Positions 52,284 to 60,830 of a stretch of 64,000 nt of DNA are shown one piece after another. This DNA comes from Maribacter_C sp947494565 (GTDB lineage: Bacteria; Bacteroidota; Bacteroidia; Flavobacteriales; Flavobacteriaceae): NCBI RefSeq assembly GCF_047345415.1, contig NZ_JBLFEP010000006.1:62001-126000 (forward strand), written 5' to 3'. Position 1 is the first letter of the stretch; each line of letters begins with the position of its first letter. Position numbers and translations under genes: made by a program. The notes under the pieces were generated by a model. That model saw only the letters and a list, made by a program, of their open reading frames with translations, did not search any database and was not told the origin of the DNA.

Positions 52284-54527
52284 ATGAATATAAACCCATA
52301 TGAACCGCTTTCAGATTTTGTAATCAGAACTCCTCTCTTAGAGTTGAATTTTTTTAAAACATTAACAGAAGGATGCTTAATTACCAAAGAATGTATCATT
52401 GAAAAATACAAAGACCCAGTGGTTAAAGAGGCAATTTTTTTAGCTTCTCCTACACTTTATTTTGAAGTTGAAAAATGGATTAAAAATGATTTGGATCATA
52501 AGAAAGAAGAGAAGGTTAAACTTTCTCTATTAAAATACCTTAGCCGTATGTCGTCAAGATGTACGCCTTTTGGACTCTTTGCCGGATGTGGAATTGGAAC
52601 TTTTGCAAATGAAACTACTGTAGCGGTGGATAAGTATATCAACCATACCCGATTTACCAGACCGGATATGAATTATCTTGTTTCCCTTTCTCAATCTTTC
52701 GCCCGAAGAAGTCATATTAAAGCTCAACTTAAGTTTTTCCCCAACTCTAGTCTTTATATTTCTGGGGACAAAGTAAGATATGTAGAGTATTTCTATGAAG
52801 AAAATAAAAGACGACATCGAATTGTAGAAATTGATAATTCAAATTACCTACGCAAAATATTGAATAGGGCAAAAAGTGGAGCTAAAATAAATGAGTTGGC
52901 TAATGAAATTTTAGATGAATACCACATTATCGAAGAGATTATAAGTTTTATAGAACAACTCATAGATAGCCAAGTTTTAACAAGCGAGTTGGAACCCTCC
53001 GTCTCAGGTCCTCCGCCACTTGATCAAATTTTGAAAACTATTGAATATAAAAAAGACTGCGAAAAAGAAGTTGTTTTTTTAAAGAGTTTAAAATCTTATT
53101 TAAATGATTTAGATAATAATTTGGGAAATCAACCTTCCGATTATTTATCTATTAGCAATCATATTGAAACTGAAAATACAGACTTTCAATTAAAATATCT
53201 TTTTCAGACCGATATGGAGTTAAGTATGCTGAATTGCCGATTGTCCTATGATATGGTGGATGAATTAAAGGATGTAATGAGTCTTTTAAATAGAATTTCC
53301 AAGCCAGACTCAAATAACGATCTCGAGAAGTTTAAAGATGCTTTTCTTGAAACTTATGAGAGTAGAGAGATGCCTTTGTCACAGGTTCTTGATGTAGATA
53401 CTGGAATAGGATACGTTCAAAATCAAATCTCAGGCGACATAAACCCATTGGTTGATGACTTAATACTGCCTTTCCCAAATGATTCTTACAAGTCTAGTAA
53501 AATAAATTGGGACATAATTGACCAAAGGATAATGGATAAGGTAGTAGACGCTTATAATGGGAATCTTAAAAAAATTGTCGTTGTTGAAGACGATTTTAAA
53601 GATTTACCGATTAGGTGGAACGATTTGCCAAATACAATGTCGACAATAACGGAATTGATAGACGACGACGGAAAGATTAAATTAAAACTTTCAGGCTTTG
53701 GCGGGTCTTCGGGAGCCAACCTTTTGGGAAGATTTTGCCATGAAAAAAGTGCGTTGACAAGTCATACAAAACGTATTGTTGAATTTGAAGAAAGTATAGA
53801 ATCAAACAGGATTTTAGCAGAAATCGTACATCTGCCAGAAGCACGTGCAGGAAATATTTTAATGCGTCCAAATTTTCGGAAGTACGAAATCCCATACTTA
53901 TCAAAATCCCAAATAGATTATAAACAGCAGATACCCTTGGGAGATTTGTTTATTTCAGTTAGAAACAATCGAATAGTTTTAAAATCGAAAAAACTTGAAA
54001 AGGAAATAATTCCGCACTTAACAAATGCACATAATTTTTCGGCAAATTCACTTCCAATTTATCATTTTCTTTGTGACATGCAGACTCAGGGTTTGAGGGT
54101 GAGTATAAACTTTGGGCACAGTTTTCTTTTTGAAAAATTAGATTTCTTTCCAAGAGTTGAATACAAGAATGTTATCCTTAAGGTTGCACGATGGAAGGTG
54201 CTGAAGACTGAGATTCAATTTTTGTGCGACTCCAAAGAAGACATATCGAAGTTAAAAGATGGAGTTAATCAATTAAGACTGCGAAGAGGTATCCCAAAAA
54301 TGGCTTTGTTGACAGAAGGGGATAATGAATTATTGATAAACATGGAAAATATGACCTCAGTCTTAATGCTTTTGGAAACGGTCAAAAACCGAAAAGAATT
54401 TATTCTTTCCGAGTTTCTACATGGAAGTAACCAACTTATGAATGATGGAAGATGTTTCGCCAATCAGTTTGTATTTACATTTTACAATAGTAAGAAGAAA
54501 GAACTTGAAACTCTGAATTATGCCTAG
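52284..54527 (+). CDS. Lanthipeptide dehydratase N-terminal (glutamylation) protein, LanB-N, + arm
   Basis: 747 residues from the ATG at 52284 (MNINPYEPLSDFVIRTPLLE); an upstream frame to 52254 overlaps lanC and is unlikely. It shares with the - arm protein SRMSSRCTPFGLFAGCGI, SGFGGSSGANLLGRFCHEK, AGNILMRPNFRKYEIPYLSK and LLTEGDNELLINMENMTSVL. It glutamylates Ser/Thr of the precursor. The stop overlaps the SpaB_C-type gene by eight bases. Confidence 0.92.
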   Translation: MNINPYEPLSDFVIRTPLLELNFFKTLTEGCLITKECIIEKYKDPVVKEAIFLASPTLYFEVEKWIKNDLDHKKEEKVKLSLLKYLSRMSSRCTPFGLFAGCGIGTFANETTVAVDKYINHTRFTRPDMNYLVSLSQSFARRSHIKAQLKFFPNSSLYISGDKVRYVEYFYEENKRRHRIVEIDNSNYLRKILNRAKSGAKINELANEILDEYHIIEEIISFIEQLIDSQVLTSELEPSVSGPPPLDQILKTIEYKKDCEKEVVFLKSLKSYLNDLDNNLGNQPSDYLSISNHIETENTDFQLKYLFQTDMELSMLNCRLSYDMVDELKDVMSLLNRISKPDSNNDLEKFKDAFLETYESREMPLSQVLDVDTGIGYVQNQISGDINPLVDDLILPFPNDSYKSSKINWDIIDQRIMDKVVDAYNGNLKKIVVVEDDFKDLPIRWNDLPNTMSTITELIDDDGKIKLKLSGFGGSSGANLLGRFCHEKSALTSHTKRIVEFEESIESNRILAEIVHLPEARAGNILMRPNFRKYEIPYLSKSQIDYKQQIPLGDLFISVRNNRIVLKSKKLEKEIIPHLTNAHNFSANSLPIYHFLCDMQTQGLRVSINFGHSFLFEKLDFFPRVEYKNVILKVARWKVLKTEIQFLCDSKEDISKLKDGVNQLRLRRGIPKMALLTEGDNELLINMENMTSVLMLLETVKNRKEFILSEFLHGSNQLMNDGRCFANQFVFTFYNSKKKELETLNYA

Positions 54528-55464
54528 CCAAGTGCAAAGAAAATTTATTTTAGGAAGTAAATGGGTTTACTACAAAATATATTGTGGGCCAGGAACAACA
54601 GATAGTGTTTTAACAAAAGCTATCTTGCCGGTGGTGCACCAATTGAAGATGGAAGAAGTAGTTGAAAAATGGTTTTTTATTCGATATTCAGATCCAAGTC
54701 ATCATTTAAGAGTAAGGTTTTTGATGAAAGATAGCTCCCATATTTTTAAAGTTGTAAATAGTGTTTATTCAGAACTAGGAGCCTTTTTAAATCAAGACCT
54801 CATAAAGAAAGTGCAGCTAGATACATATCAGAGGGAAATGGAGCGCTATGGTGAAAATACCATAAATTTATCTGAATCGCTTTTCTGTTTAAGTAGTGAA
54901 TCCATATTAAACTTCTTGGGCCTCATTGAGGGTGATGAAGGAGAGAGGCTAAGATGGCTTTTTGGTCTAAGAGCTATTGATAACCTTTTGAATGCATTTA
55001 ATTATGAATTGGAAGAGAAGGCTTCTTTACTTGAGGAATTGAAAACTGATTTCGGAGTAGAATTCGGGATGTCTAGGCCATTAAAAAAACAACTTGATTC
55101 CAAATATAGAAGAGAAAAGAAGTCTATTGAAAACTTCTTTGAATTAGATAGAAAAATAAAAAACGACTATTACCCTATTCTTAAAATTTTGTCCGATGAA
55201 AGAGAAAAGCTGGAGAAAATCGCACAGCAGATTTTGTTTATGGCTGAATCTGAAAGGCTTAAAATATCAATAAATAGTCTCTTAGGTAGTTACATACATA
55301 TGTTGATGAATAGGCTCTTCAAATCTAAAAACCGATTGAATGAAATGGTGAGCTATGATTTTTTATTTAGATATTACAGGTCCAAAATGGCAAGAACTAA
55401 AAATAGTAATGTAATTACATCAACTCATACAACCCTAATTGAAAGCAAAATTTCCGCATTATAA
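54520..55464 (+). CDS. Lanthipeptide dehydratase C-terminal (elimination) protein, SpaB_C type, + arm
   Basis: 314 residues. Conserved features parallel to the - arm copy: SKWVYYKIYCGPGTTDSVL, WFFIRYSDPSHHLRVRF, QLDTYQREMERYGENTINL and YIHMLMNRLFKSKNRLNEM. It completes dehydration by eliminating glutamate. It overlaps its neighbours on both sides, so translation is coupled through LanB-N, this protein and the exporter. Confidence 0.9.
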   Translation: MPSQVQRKFILGSKWVYYKIYCGPGTTDSVLTKAILPVVHQLKMEEVVEKWFFIRYSDPSHHLRVRFLMKDSSHIFKVVNSVYSELGAFLNQDLIKKVQLDTYQREMERYGENTINLSESLFCLSSESILNFLGLIEGDEGERLRWLFGLRAIDNLLNAFNYELEEKASLLEELKTDFGVEFGMSRPLKKQLDSKYRREKKSIENFFELDRKIKNDYYPILKILSDEREKLEKIAQQILFMAESERLKISINSLLGSYIHMLMNRLFKSKNRLNEMVSYDFLFRYYRSKMARTKNSNVITSTHTTLIESKISAL

Positions 55465-57631
55465 ACAACCTGATTCCAAAGATTGCGGCCCTACATGTCT
55501 GCGAATAGTTGCCAAGTTTTATGGTAAGTCAATTTCAATTCAGAAAGCTCGACAGTTAGCGGAAACAATTCGCTTGGGTAGTAGCTTAAAAGGACTCGGT
55601 AATGCCGCGGAAACTATTGGATTTAGGACCATAGGAGTTAAAATATCACTGGAGCAATTGAGAGAGGCGCCGCTCCCTTGTATTTTGCATTGGAATAACA
55701 ATCATTTTGTTGTTCTTTATAAAATAAAAAATGGACTTTTTTTTATTTCTGACCCTGCCTATGGACTTCTAAAATACGGTCTTAAGGAATTTTTAAAATC
55801 TTGGAATGGTAGTGCTGAAAGGGCTGAGTCACAAGAGGGAATAGCCCTTTTGTTAGAACCTACCCCAGACTTTTTTGAAGATAAAACCGAAGATAAAACA
55901 GAAAAGATTAATCTTTTCTATTTAACAAAATATTTATTTCGCTACAAGAAATTTATTTGGCAGCTTGTCATTGGCCTAATAGCAGGAAGCCTTTTACAAT
56001 TGGTTTTTCCATTCTTGACACAAAGTATTGTTGATGTTGGTATTAAAAATCAAGATTTAAATTTTGTTTATTTAATTCTTTTTGCGCAATTAGGACTGTT
56101 TCTTGGCCGTACCTCCATTGAGGTTATCCGTAGTTGGATACTATTACATTTGAGTACCCGAATTAATATCTCATTGGTTTCAGATTTCTTCATAAAATTG
56201 ATGAAGCTTCCAATTTCTTTTTTTGATACACGTATGACCGGTGATATATTACAACGTATTAATGACCACAAAAGAATCGAACGTATTCTTACTACCTCCT
56301 CTTTAAATGTACTTTTTTCAATGTTTAATTTGGTGATATTTGGTATTGTTTTAGCGTTTTACAACCTATATATTTTTTTGATTTTCTTAATCGGTAGTGT
56401 GCTTTACTTCTCTTGGATTGCTATTTTCCTTAAAAAAAGGGCTGACTTGGATTATAAGAGGTTCACACAGGTTAGCCAAGAACAGAGTAAGGTTATTGAA
56501 TTGATCAATGGTATGCAAACGATTAAACTCAACAACGCTGAGAAAAAAAAACGTTGGGGTTGGGAATTCTTGCAGGCAAGACTCTTTAAAGTGTCCATTG
56601 AAGGACTTATTCTAGAACAGTATCAAAACGTTGGGTCCGGTTTTATCAATGAATTCAAAAATATATTGATAACAGTTTTATCTGCCAAATTAGTAATTGA
56701 TGGTAATATTACCTTGGGTATGATGTTGGCTATTTCATATATCGTCGGACAGTTGAATTCGCCTGTAAGTCAACTAATAGGATTTGTACGGGAGTTACAA
56801 GATGCAAAAATCTCTCTTGAACGATTATCGGAAATTCACAACAAAAAAGATGAAGACGAAGGAATCAATAATGAAATTATAGAAGTCAATGAATTATTGA
56901 ATTTTAACATTGACTCTGTTTATTTTCGATATTTAGGTTCTGAGAAATCCATATTTGAAGGTCTTAGCCTAAGAATACCTGCAAAAAAAATTACGGCTAT
57001 TGTTGGTGTTAGCGGTAGCGGCAAAACAACCTTGATAAAGATGCTCATGAAGTTTTATTCGCCTGACAAAGGTGAGATAAGACTTGGGTCTCATAACTTG
57101 AATAATGTTTCACATAAAGTATGGCGAGAAAAATGTGGAGTAGTAATGCAAGAAGATTACATTTTCAATGATACAATTGCTAGTAACATAGCAGTAGGTG
57201 TTGACTTCATTGATAAAAAACGTTTAGGTTACGCGGTGGATGTCGCTAACATCAAGGATTTTGTCGAGGAACTACCTCTTTCTTACAATACTAAAATCGG
57301 TATGGAAGGTGTGGGACTAAGTACTGGACAGAAACAGAGATTGCTCATTGCCAGGGCCGTCTATAAAAATCCCGATTATCTTTTTTTTGACGAAGCAACT
57401 TCGGCATTAGATGCCAACAATGAAAAGATTATCATGGAAAAATTGAACAAATTCTTTGCGAATAAAACTGTGGTCGTAATAGCACACCGCTTGAGTACCG
57501 TTAAGAATGCTGATCAAATCGTGGTATTGGACAAGGGTCTTATTGTTGAAATAGGTAACCACGAGCAGTTAATCTCAAAAAAAGGTAGCTATTTCAAATT
57601 AGTGAAAAACCAATTGGAACTGGGTAAATAG
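55439..57631 (+). CDS. Peptidase-containing ABC transporter (C39 domain), lanthipeptide exporter
   Basis: 730 residues from a TTG start overlapping the previous gene by 26 bases. The N-terminal C39 protease has Cys16 (KDCGPTC), His89 (WNNNHFVVLY) and Asp105 (SDPAYG). Next come five or six membrane helices (about 165-440) and an ATPase domain with Walker A GVSGSGKTT (near 522), signature STGQKQRLLIARA (near 627) and Walker B LFFDEATSALD. It cleaves double-glycine leaders and exports the peptide. It is the only such exporter in the locus, so it may serve both precursors. Confidence 0.95.
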   Translation: MKAKFPHYKQPDSKDCGPTCLRIVAKFYGKSISIQKARQLAETIRLGSSLKGLGNAAETIGFRTIGVKISLEQLREAPLPCILHWNNNHFVVLYKIKNGLFFISDPAYGLLKYGLKEFLKSWNGSAERAESQEGIALLLEPTPDFFEDKTEDKTEKINLFYLTKYLFRYKKFIWQLVIGLIAGSLLQLVFPFLTQSIVDVGIKNQDLNFVYLILFAQLGLFLGRTSIEVIRSWILLHLSTRINISLVSDFFIKLMKLPISFFDTRMTGDILQRINDHKRIERILTTSSLNVLFSMFNLVIFGIVLAFYNLYIFLIFLIGSVLYFSWIAIFLKKRADLDYKRFTQVSQEQSKVIELINGMQTIKLNNAEKKKRWGWEFLQARLFKVSIEGLILEQYQNVGSGFINEFKNILITVLSAKLVIDGNITLGMMLAISYIVGQLNSPVSQLIGFVRELQDAKISLERLSEIHNKKDEDEGINNEIIEVNELLNFNIDSVYFRYLGSEKSIFEGLSLRIPAKKITAIVGVSGSGKTTLIKMLMKFYSPDKGEIRLGSHNLNNVSHKVWREKCGVVMQEDYIFNDTIASNIAVGVDFIDKKRLGYAVDVANIKDFVEELPLSYNTKIGMEGVGLSTGQKQRLLIARAVYKNPDYLFFDEATSALDANNEKIIMEKLNKFFANKTVVVIAHRLSTVKNADQIVVLDKGLIVEIGNHEQLISKKGSYFKLVKNQLELGK

Positions 57632-57641
57632 AATTTAACGG

Positions 57642-58934
57642 ATGTCTAGCAAATTAGAAGAAATAGATCTTAGGAGTGAAGAGATACAAGAGATTCTTAC
57701 ACGTGTGCCAAATTGGATGATTCGTTGGGGAAGTGCCCTATTCCTGGCGTTAATTATTTTAGTGGTAGTCATAAGTTGGTTTGTCAAATATCCAGATGTT
57801 ATAGAGACAGAAGCTCTTTTGACCACAAAAACGCCACCACAGAAGGAATTTGCTGGTTCTACTAGTAAGCTAGATACAATTTTCGTTAGGGATTCCCAAC
57901 TAGTTGAAAAAAATGCATTGCTGGCAATACTTGATAATTCTGCAAATGCCAAGGATGTTTATTATTTAAAGTATATTTTGGATACTATCAATGTCAGAAA
58001 TCAAGAAATTTATTTTCCAATTTATGAGATGCCAATTCTCTTGCTCGGGGAAGTTGAAAATGCCTATGCGACCTTCGAAAATAATTATAGTGACTACATT
58101 TTAAATAAAGCGTTAAGTCCATTTAATAACGAAGCAATAGCTAATAAAACTTCTCTAAATGAGCTAAAAATTCGTTTGGAAAACATGCAGTCCCAATACT
58201 CTTTAAATCTTAGGGAATTTAAACTGAAAAAAAAGGATTTAGACCGTAATGAATCTCTGTATAAAAAGGGTGTTATATCACAATTAGATTTTGAAAAGAA
58301 GCAGCTGGAAATTCTTAATTCTGAAAAAGGATTAAAAGATTTGGGGAATTTAATTTCTCAAACAAGACAGTCGATAGCTAATGCTGCTAGAGATGTTAAG
58401 GGCACTCAAATTTCAAGAACTACAGGAGAGGCCAAGTTGATGAGGAATGTTCTACAGTCTTTTATTCAATTAAAAAAGTCCATTCGAGACTGGGAGGATC
58501 GTTTTGTCCTTAAATCTGAAATCGAGGGACAGGTGTCATTCCTTAATTATTGGAGCAATACTCAAACTGTAAACAAAGGGGATTTAGTTTTTACTATTAT
58601 TCCTAAAGATAACCAGAGTTATTTGGCCAAAGTTCGAGCAGCACCTCAGAATTCCGGTAAGATCAAATTGGGCCAAAGCGTAAACTTAAAGCTAAAGAGC
58701 TTTCCAGAAACTGAATTTGGAATGCTAAAAGGAAAGGTGAAGTTCATTTCCCTTTCTCCGGATAAAGAGGGGTTTTACCTTGTGGATGTTTCCGTACCCA
58801 ACAACTTGGTAACTACCTATAACAAAAAGATTGAATTCAAACAGGAAATGAGGGGTACGGCTGAAATCATTACCGAAGATCTTAGGCTATTGGAAAGATT
58901 CTTCTATCAGTTTAAACAATTGTTTGACAATTAG
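57642..58934 (+). CDS. HlyD-family membrane fusion protein, lanthipeptide exporter
   Basis: 430 residues: short cytosolic N-terminus, one membrane helix (about 27-47, ALFLALIILVVVISWFVKYP), a barrel-sandwich domain, a long coiled-coil hairpin (about 160-270) and a C-terminal beta domain. It links the ABC exporter to an outer-membrane exit; no TolC-like gene is in the window, so a chromosomal one is presumably used. Last gene of the + arm, convergent with the integrase. Confidence 0.92.
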   Translation: MSSKLEEIDLRSEEIQEILTRVPNWMIRWGSALFLALIILVVVISWFVKYPDVIETEALLTTKTPPQKEFAGSTSKLDTIFVRDSQLVEKNALLAILDNSANAKDVYYLKYILDTINVRNQEIYFPIYEMPILLLGEVENAYATFENNYSDYILNKALSPFNNEAIANKTSLNELKIRLENMQSQYSLNLREFKLKKKDLDRNESLYKKGVISQLDFEKKQLEILNSEKGLKDLGNLISQTRQSIANAARDVKGTQISRTTGEAKLMRNVLQSFIQLKKSIRDWEDRFVLKSEIEGQVSFLNYWSNTQTVNKGDLVFTIIPKDNQSYLAKVRAAPQNSGKIKLGQSVNLKLKSFPETEFGMLKGKVKFISLSPDKEGFYLVDVSVPNNLVTTYNKKIEFKQEMRGTAEIITEDLRLLERFFYQFKQLFDN

Positions 58935-58992
58935 GTATGCCTTCCTTTCATCTATTTAATAAATAAATTGTCCGTATTGTGATATTTTACGG

Positions 58993-60246
58993 TCAAGAAA
59001 CTACTTTCGCATTAACTTCATCCAGAACATCGTTCTCAAAATCCCTTAAATAAATTTCTGTAGTAGTAATTGAACTATGCCCCAAACTCTCACTAATTAA
59101 AGCTGTGGAAATACCCATAAATTTTGCGATAGTGGCCCAAGAATGACGTATATAGTATGTTGTAAAATCCCCTTTTATTCCTGCGTCTTTTGCGATTACC
59201 TTGAGCCTTTCGTTCATTCTCCTGCGTTGGGACTTGTATTTTTGGAAATTTTCGGTACTACCGTCATAATTAGTAGGGAACAAATAATCATTAGGTTCTT
59301 TATCCTTCAAATAATAGTCAAGAATCATCCTCAATTCTGGAACAATTTTAATAGCAAAGGGCTGCCCGGATTTGCTCCTACCATAGAAAAGGTGCATGTC
59401 AGTGATATGTTCAACCTTAATTTGTACAAGGTCAATAAAGTTCATACCACGGCAATAGAACATGGTCATCAAATAGTTTTTAGCGTGCCAAAAGGCTGAG
59501 TTGGGCTCATATTTGAGATTCTTGATATTGGATATTTTCTCCTTGGTAACCGACCTTTTCTTGGTACGGGTAGAAGAAGGTATTTTGTATACCTTAAAGG
59601 AATCTTTAATAGGGGTAAACTGATCCTCGTCAATTGCTGCATTGTAAATGGAGCGGATAGCCCTCAAGTAAATACTGATGGTATTTATTGAATTTCCCAT
59701 CCCTAATTGATAGGCTTCGAAATTCTTTAAATAGGTTACTGTAATATCATATAGTTTTAAATCTTTGCCGCCATTGAATTTTACCAGTGCAGCAATTCCA
59801 TCTTGATACCATTTGGCCGTCCCTGCTCTGTTAGCGGCTTCTTTTCTTGCTATAAGGACATTTCCCCATTGTGTTAAGGAGATATCGTTTTGAATTTTCT
59901 TTTTCAGTTCTGATTTAGGGTTATAGTCCCATTTGTCTTTTATGATATCTAGAAGTCTGTCAATTGAAATCCTGTGGATACTATTCCCAAGTTCGTTTAA
60001 TACTCCTTTAGCCTGATACAACATCTCATCAAGTTCAAAACCTATATTGTCACAATCCAAATTTTTGTTTATACCAACGGATTTCCTAAGCTTGCAATTT
60101 ATGCCATCCCAACCTAACATTGTGGTGGAATATTTTGATGGAATGATTCGAGGTTTTTTATGAAAAACACGAATGCAGATAGGGTAGGTTCCATCTGATT
60201 TTTTAGAGCTTTTCCTTGTATCCAATATCAGTTTTACTTTAGCCAT
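58993..60246 (-). CDS. int: Tyrosine-type site-specific integrase of the ICE
   Basis: 417 residues from the ATG at 60246 (MAKVKLILDTRKSSKKSDGT); the frame to 60300 adds 18 residues and is less likely. N-terminal Arm-binding domain, SAM-like core-binding domain (about 110-210), then the catalytic domain with Arg in YCRGMNFIDLVQI, the YYIRHSWAT box and the GHSSITTTEIYL box carrying the nucleophile Tyr. It integrates and excises the element at the tRNA-Val fragment 160 bases upstream of its start. Confidence 0.93.
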   Translation of the reverse strand: MAKVKLILDTRKSSKKSDGTYPICIRVFHKKPRIIPSKYSTTMLGWDGINCKLRKSVGINKNLDCDNIGFELDEMLYQAKGVLNELGNSIHRISIDRLLDIIKDKWDYNPKSELKKKIQNDISLTQWGNVLIARKEAANRAGTAKWYQDGIAALVKFNGGKDLKLYDITVTYLKNFEAYQLGMGNSINTISIYLRAIRSIYNAAIDEDQFTPIKDSFKVYKIPSSTRTKKRSVTKEKISNIKNLKYEPNSAFWHAKNYLMTMFYCRGMNFIDLVQIKVEHITDMHLFYGRSKSGQPFAIKIVPELRMILDYYLKDKEPNDYLFPTNYDGSTENFQKYKSQRRRMNERLKVIAKDAGIKGDFTTYYIRHSWATIAKFMGISTALISESLGHSSITTTEIYLRDFENDVLDEVNAKVVS

Positions 60247-60404
60247 CTTTTCTATTTCTTTAAAAAAAGATACGACAATAATTGCACACTTTTTGCACAC
60301 TTTTAGTTGATGCTAGATGATATCAAATGATAATAAAAATTTAATAAAACATTGAAAAACAGATATTTATATTATATGTGATGTTCGGATGAATTGCTAA
60401 AAAT

Positions 60405-60450
60405 TTGCCTTACAAGCAGGGGGTCACTGGTTCGAATCCAGTAGGGCCCA
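60405..60450 (+). other. tRNA-Val (UAC) 3' fragment, putative attR
   Basis: From TGCCTTACAAGCAGG it holds the anticodon loop (CTTACAA, anticodon TAC) and the 3' anticodon strand, then the T-arm ACTGG-TTCGAAT-CCAGT and the 3' acceptor strand AGGGCCC plus discriminator A. The D-arm and 5' acceptor strand are missing; the bases before it are unrelated AT-rich sequence. A displaced 3' tRNA end beside an integrase gene is the classic right attachment site of an island or ICE inserted in a tRNA gene. The amino-acid identity rests on the anticodon. Confidence 0.75.
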
Positions 60451-60464
60451 CATCGTAAACAAAG

Positions 60465-60491
60465 GCCTTCGAGAAATCGGAGGCTTTTTTT
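60465..60491 (+). terminator. Rho-independent terminator of the original tRNA
   Basis: GCCTTCGA-GAAA-TCGGAGGC with one mismatch/wobble pair and seven T after it. It lies 14 bases past the tRNA fragment, so it is probably the native tRNA terminator on the chromosome side. Confidence 0.7.
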
Positions 60492-60830
60492 GATTCATGT
60501 TTTTTGTAAAAAAAGGAATCATCTTTTTTTACCGAGATACTTTTCTGAATAAAATAACGTTAGGGATAAATCTAAAAGAAATCTTAACGTTTTTGACCAT
60601 TCATCGATCTTTTGTCTTTTTTTATGTATTTCGTAGTCCAAAAGGATACTTTCGTCGTATAAATAGGGATTTAAGGAGTTAACATCTCCTTAAACAAAAA
60701 TGTTATAAAACATAGTTTAACCTGATTTGTTAAAATTTGCTTCTTGGAAACTTAGATATTCTTCAAAGCCGGTTTTAATGAATCTTTTATTTTGTAAAAT
60801 AATTTTAACTCCACTAAACCCTTTTTTACT

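Larger units (their letters stand above)
60301..60830. other. Right end of the element and flanking non-coding region
   Basis: AT-rich stretch holding the integrase promoter side, the tRNA-Val 3' fragment (60405-60450), its terminator, and the promoter region of the secreted protein at 60831. A 61-codon frame at 60497-60682 is low-complexity and not supported. Confidence 0.6.

Noticed and set aside
60497..60682. 61-codon + strand frame after the tRNA fragment
   Set aside because: Begins in the terminator flank and has a biased Phe/Ile/Lys composition with no domain.
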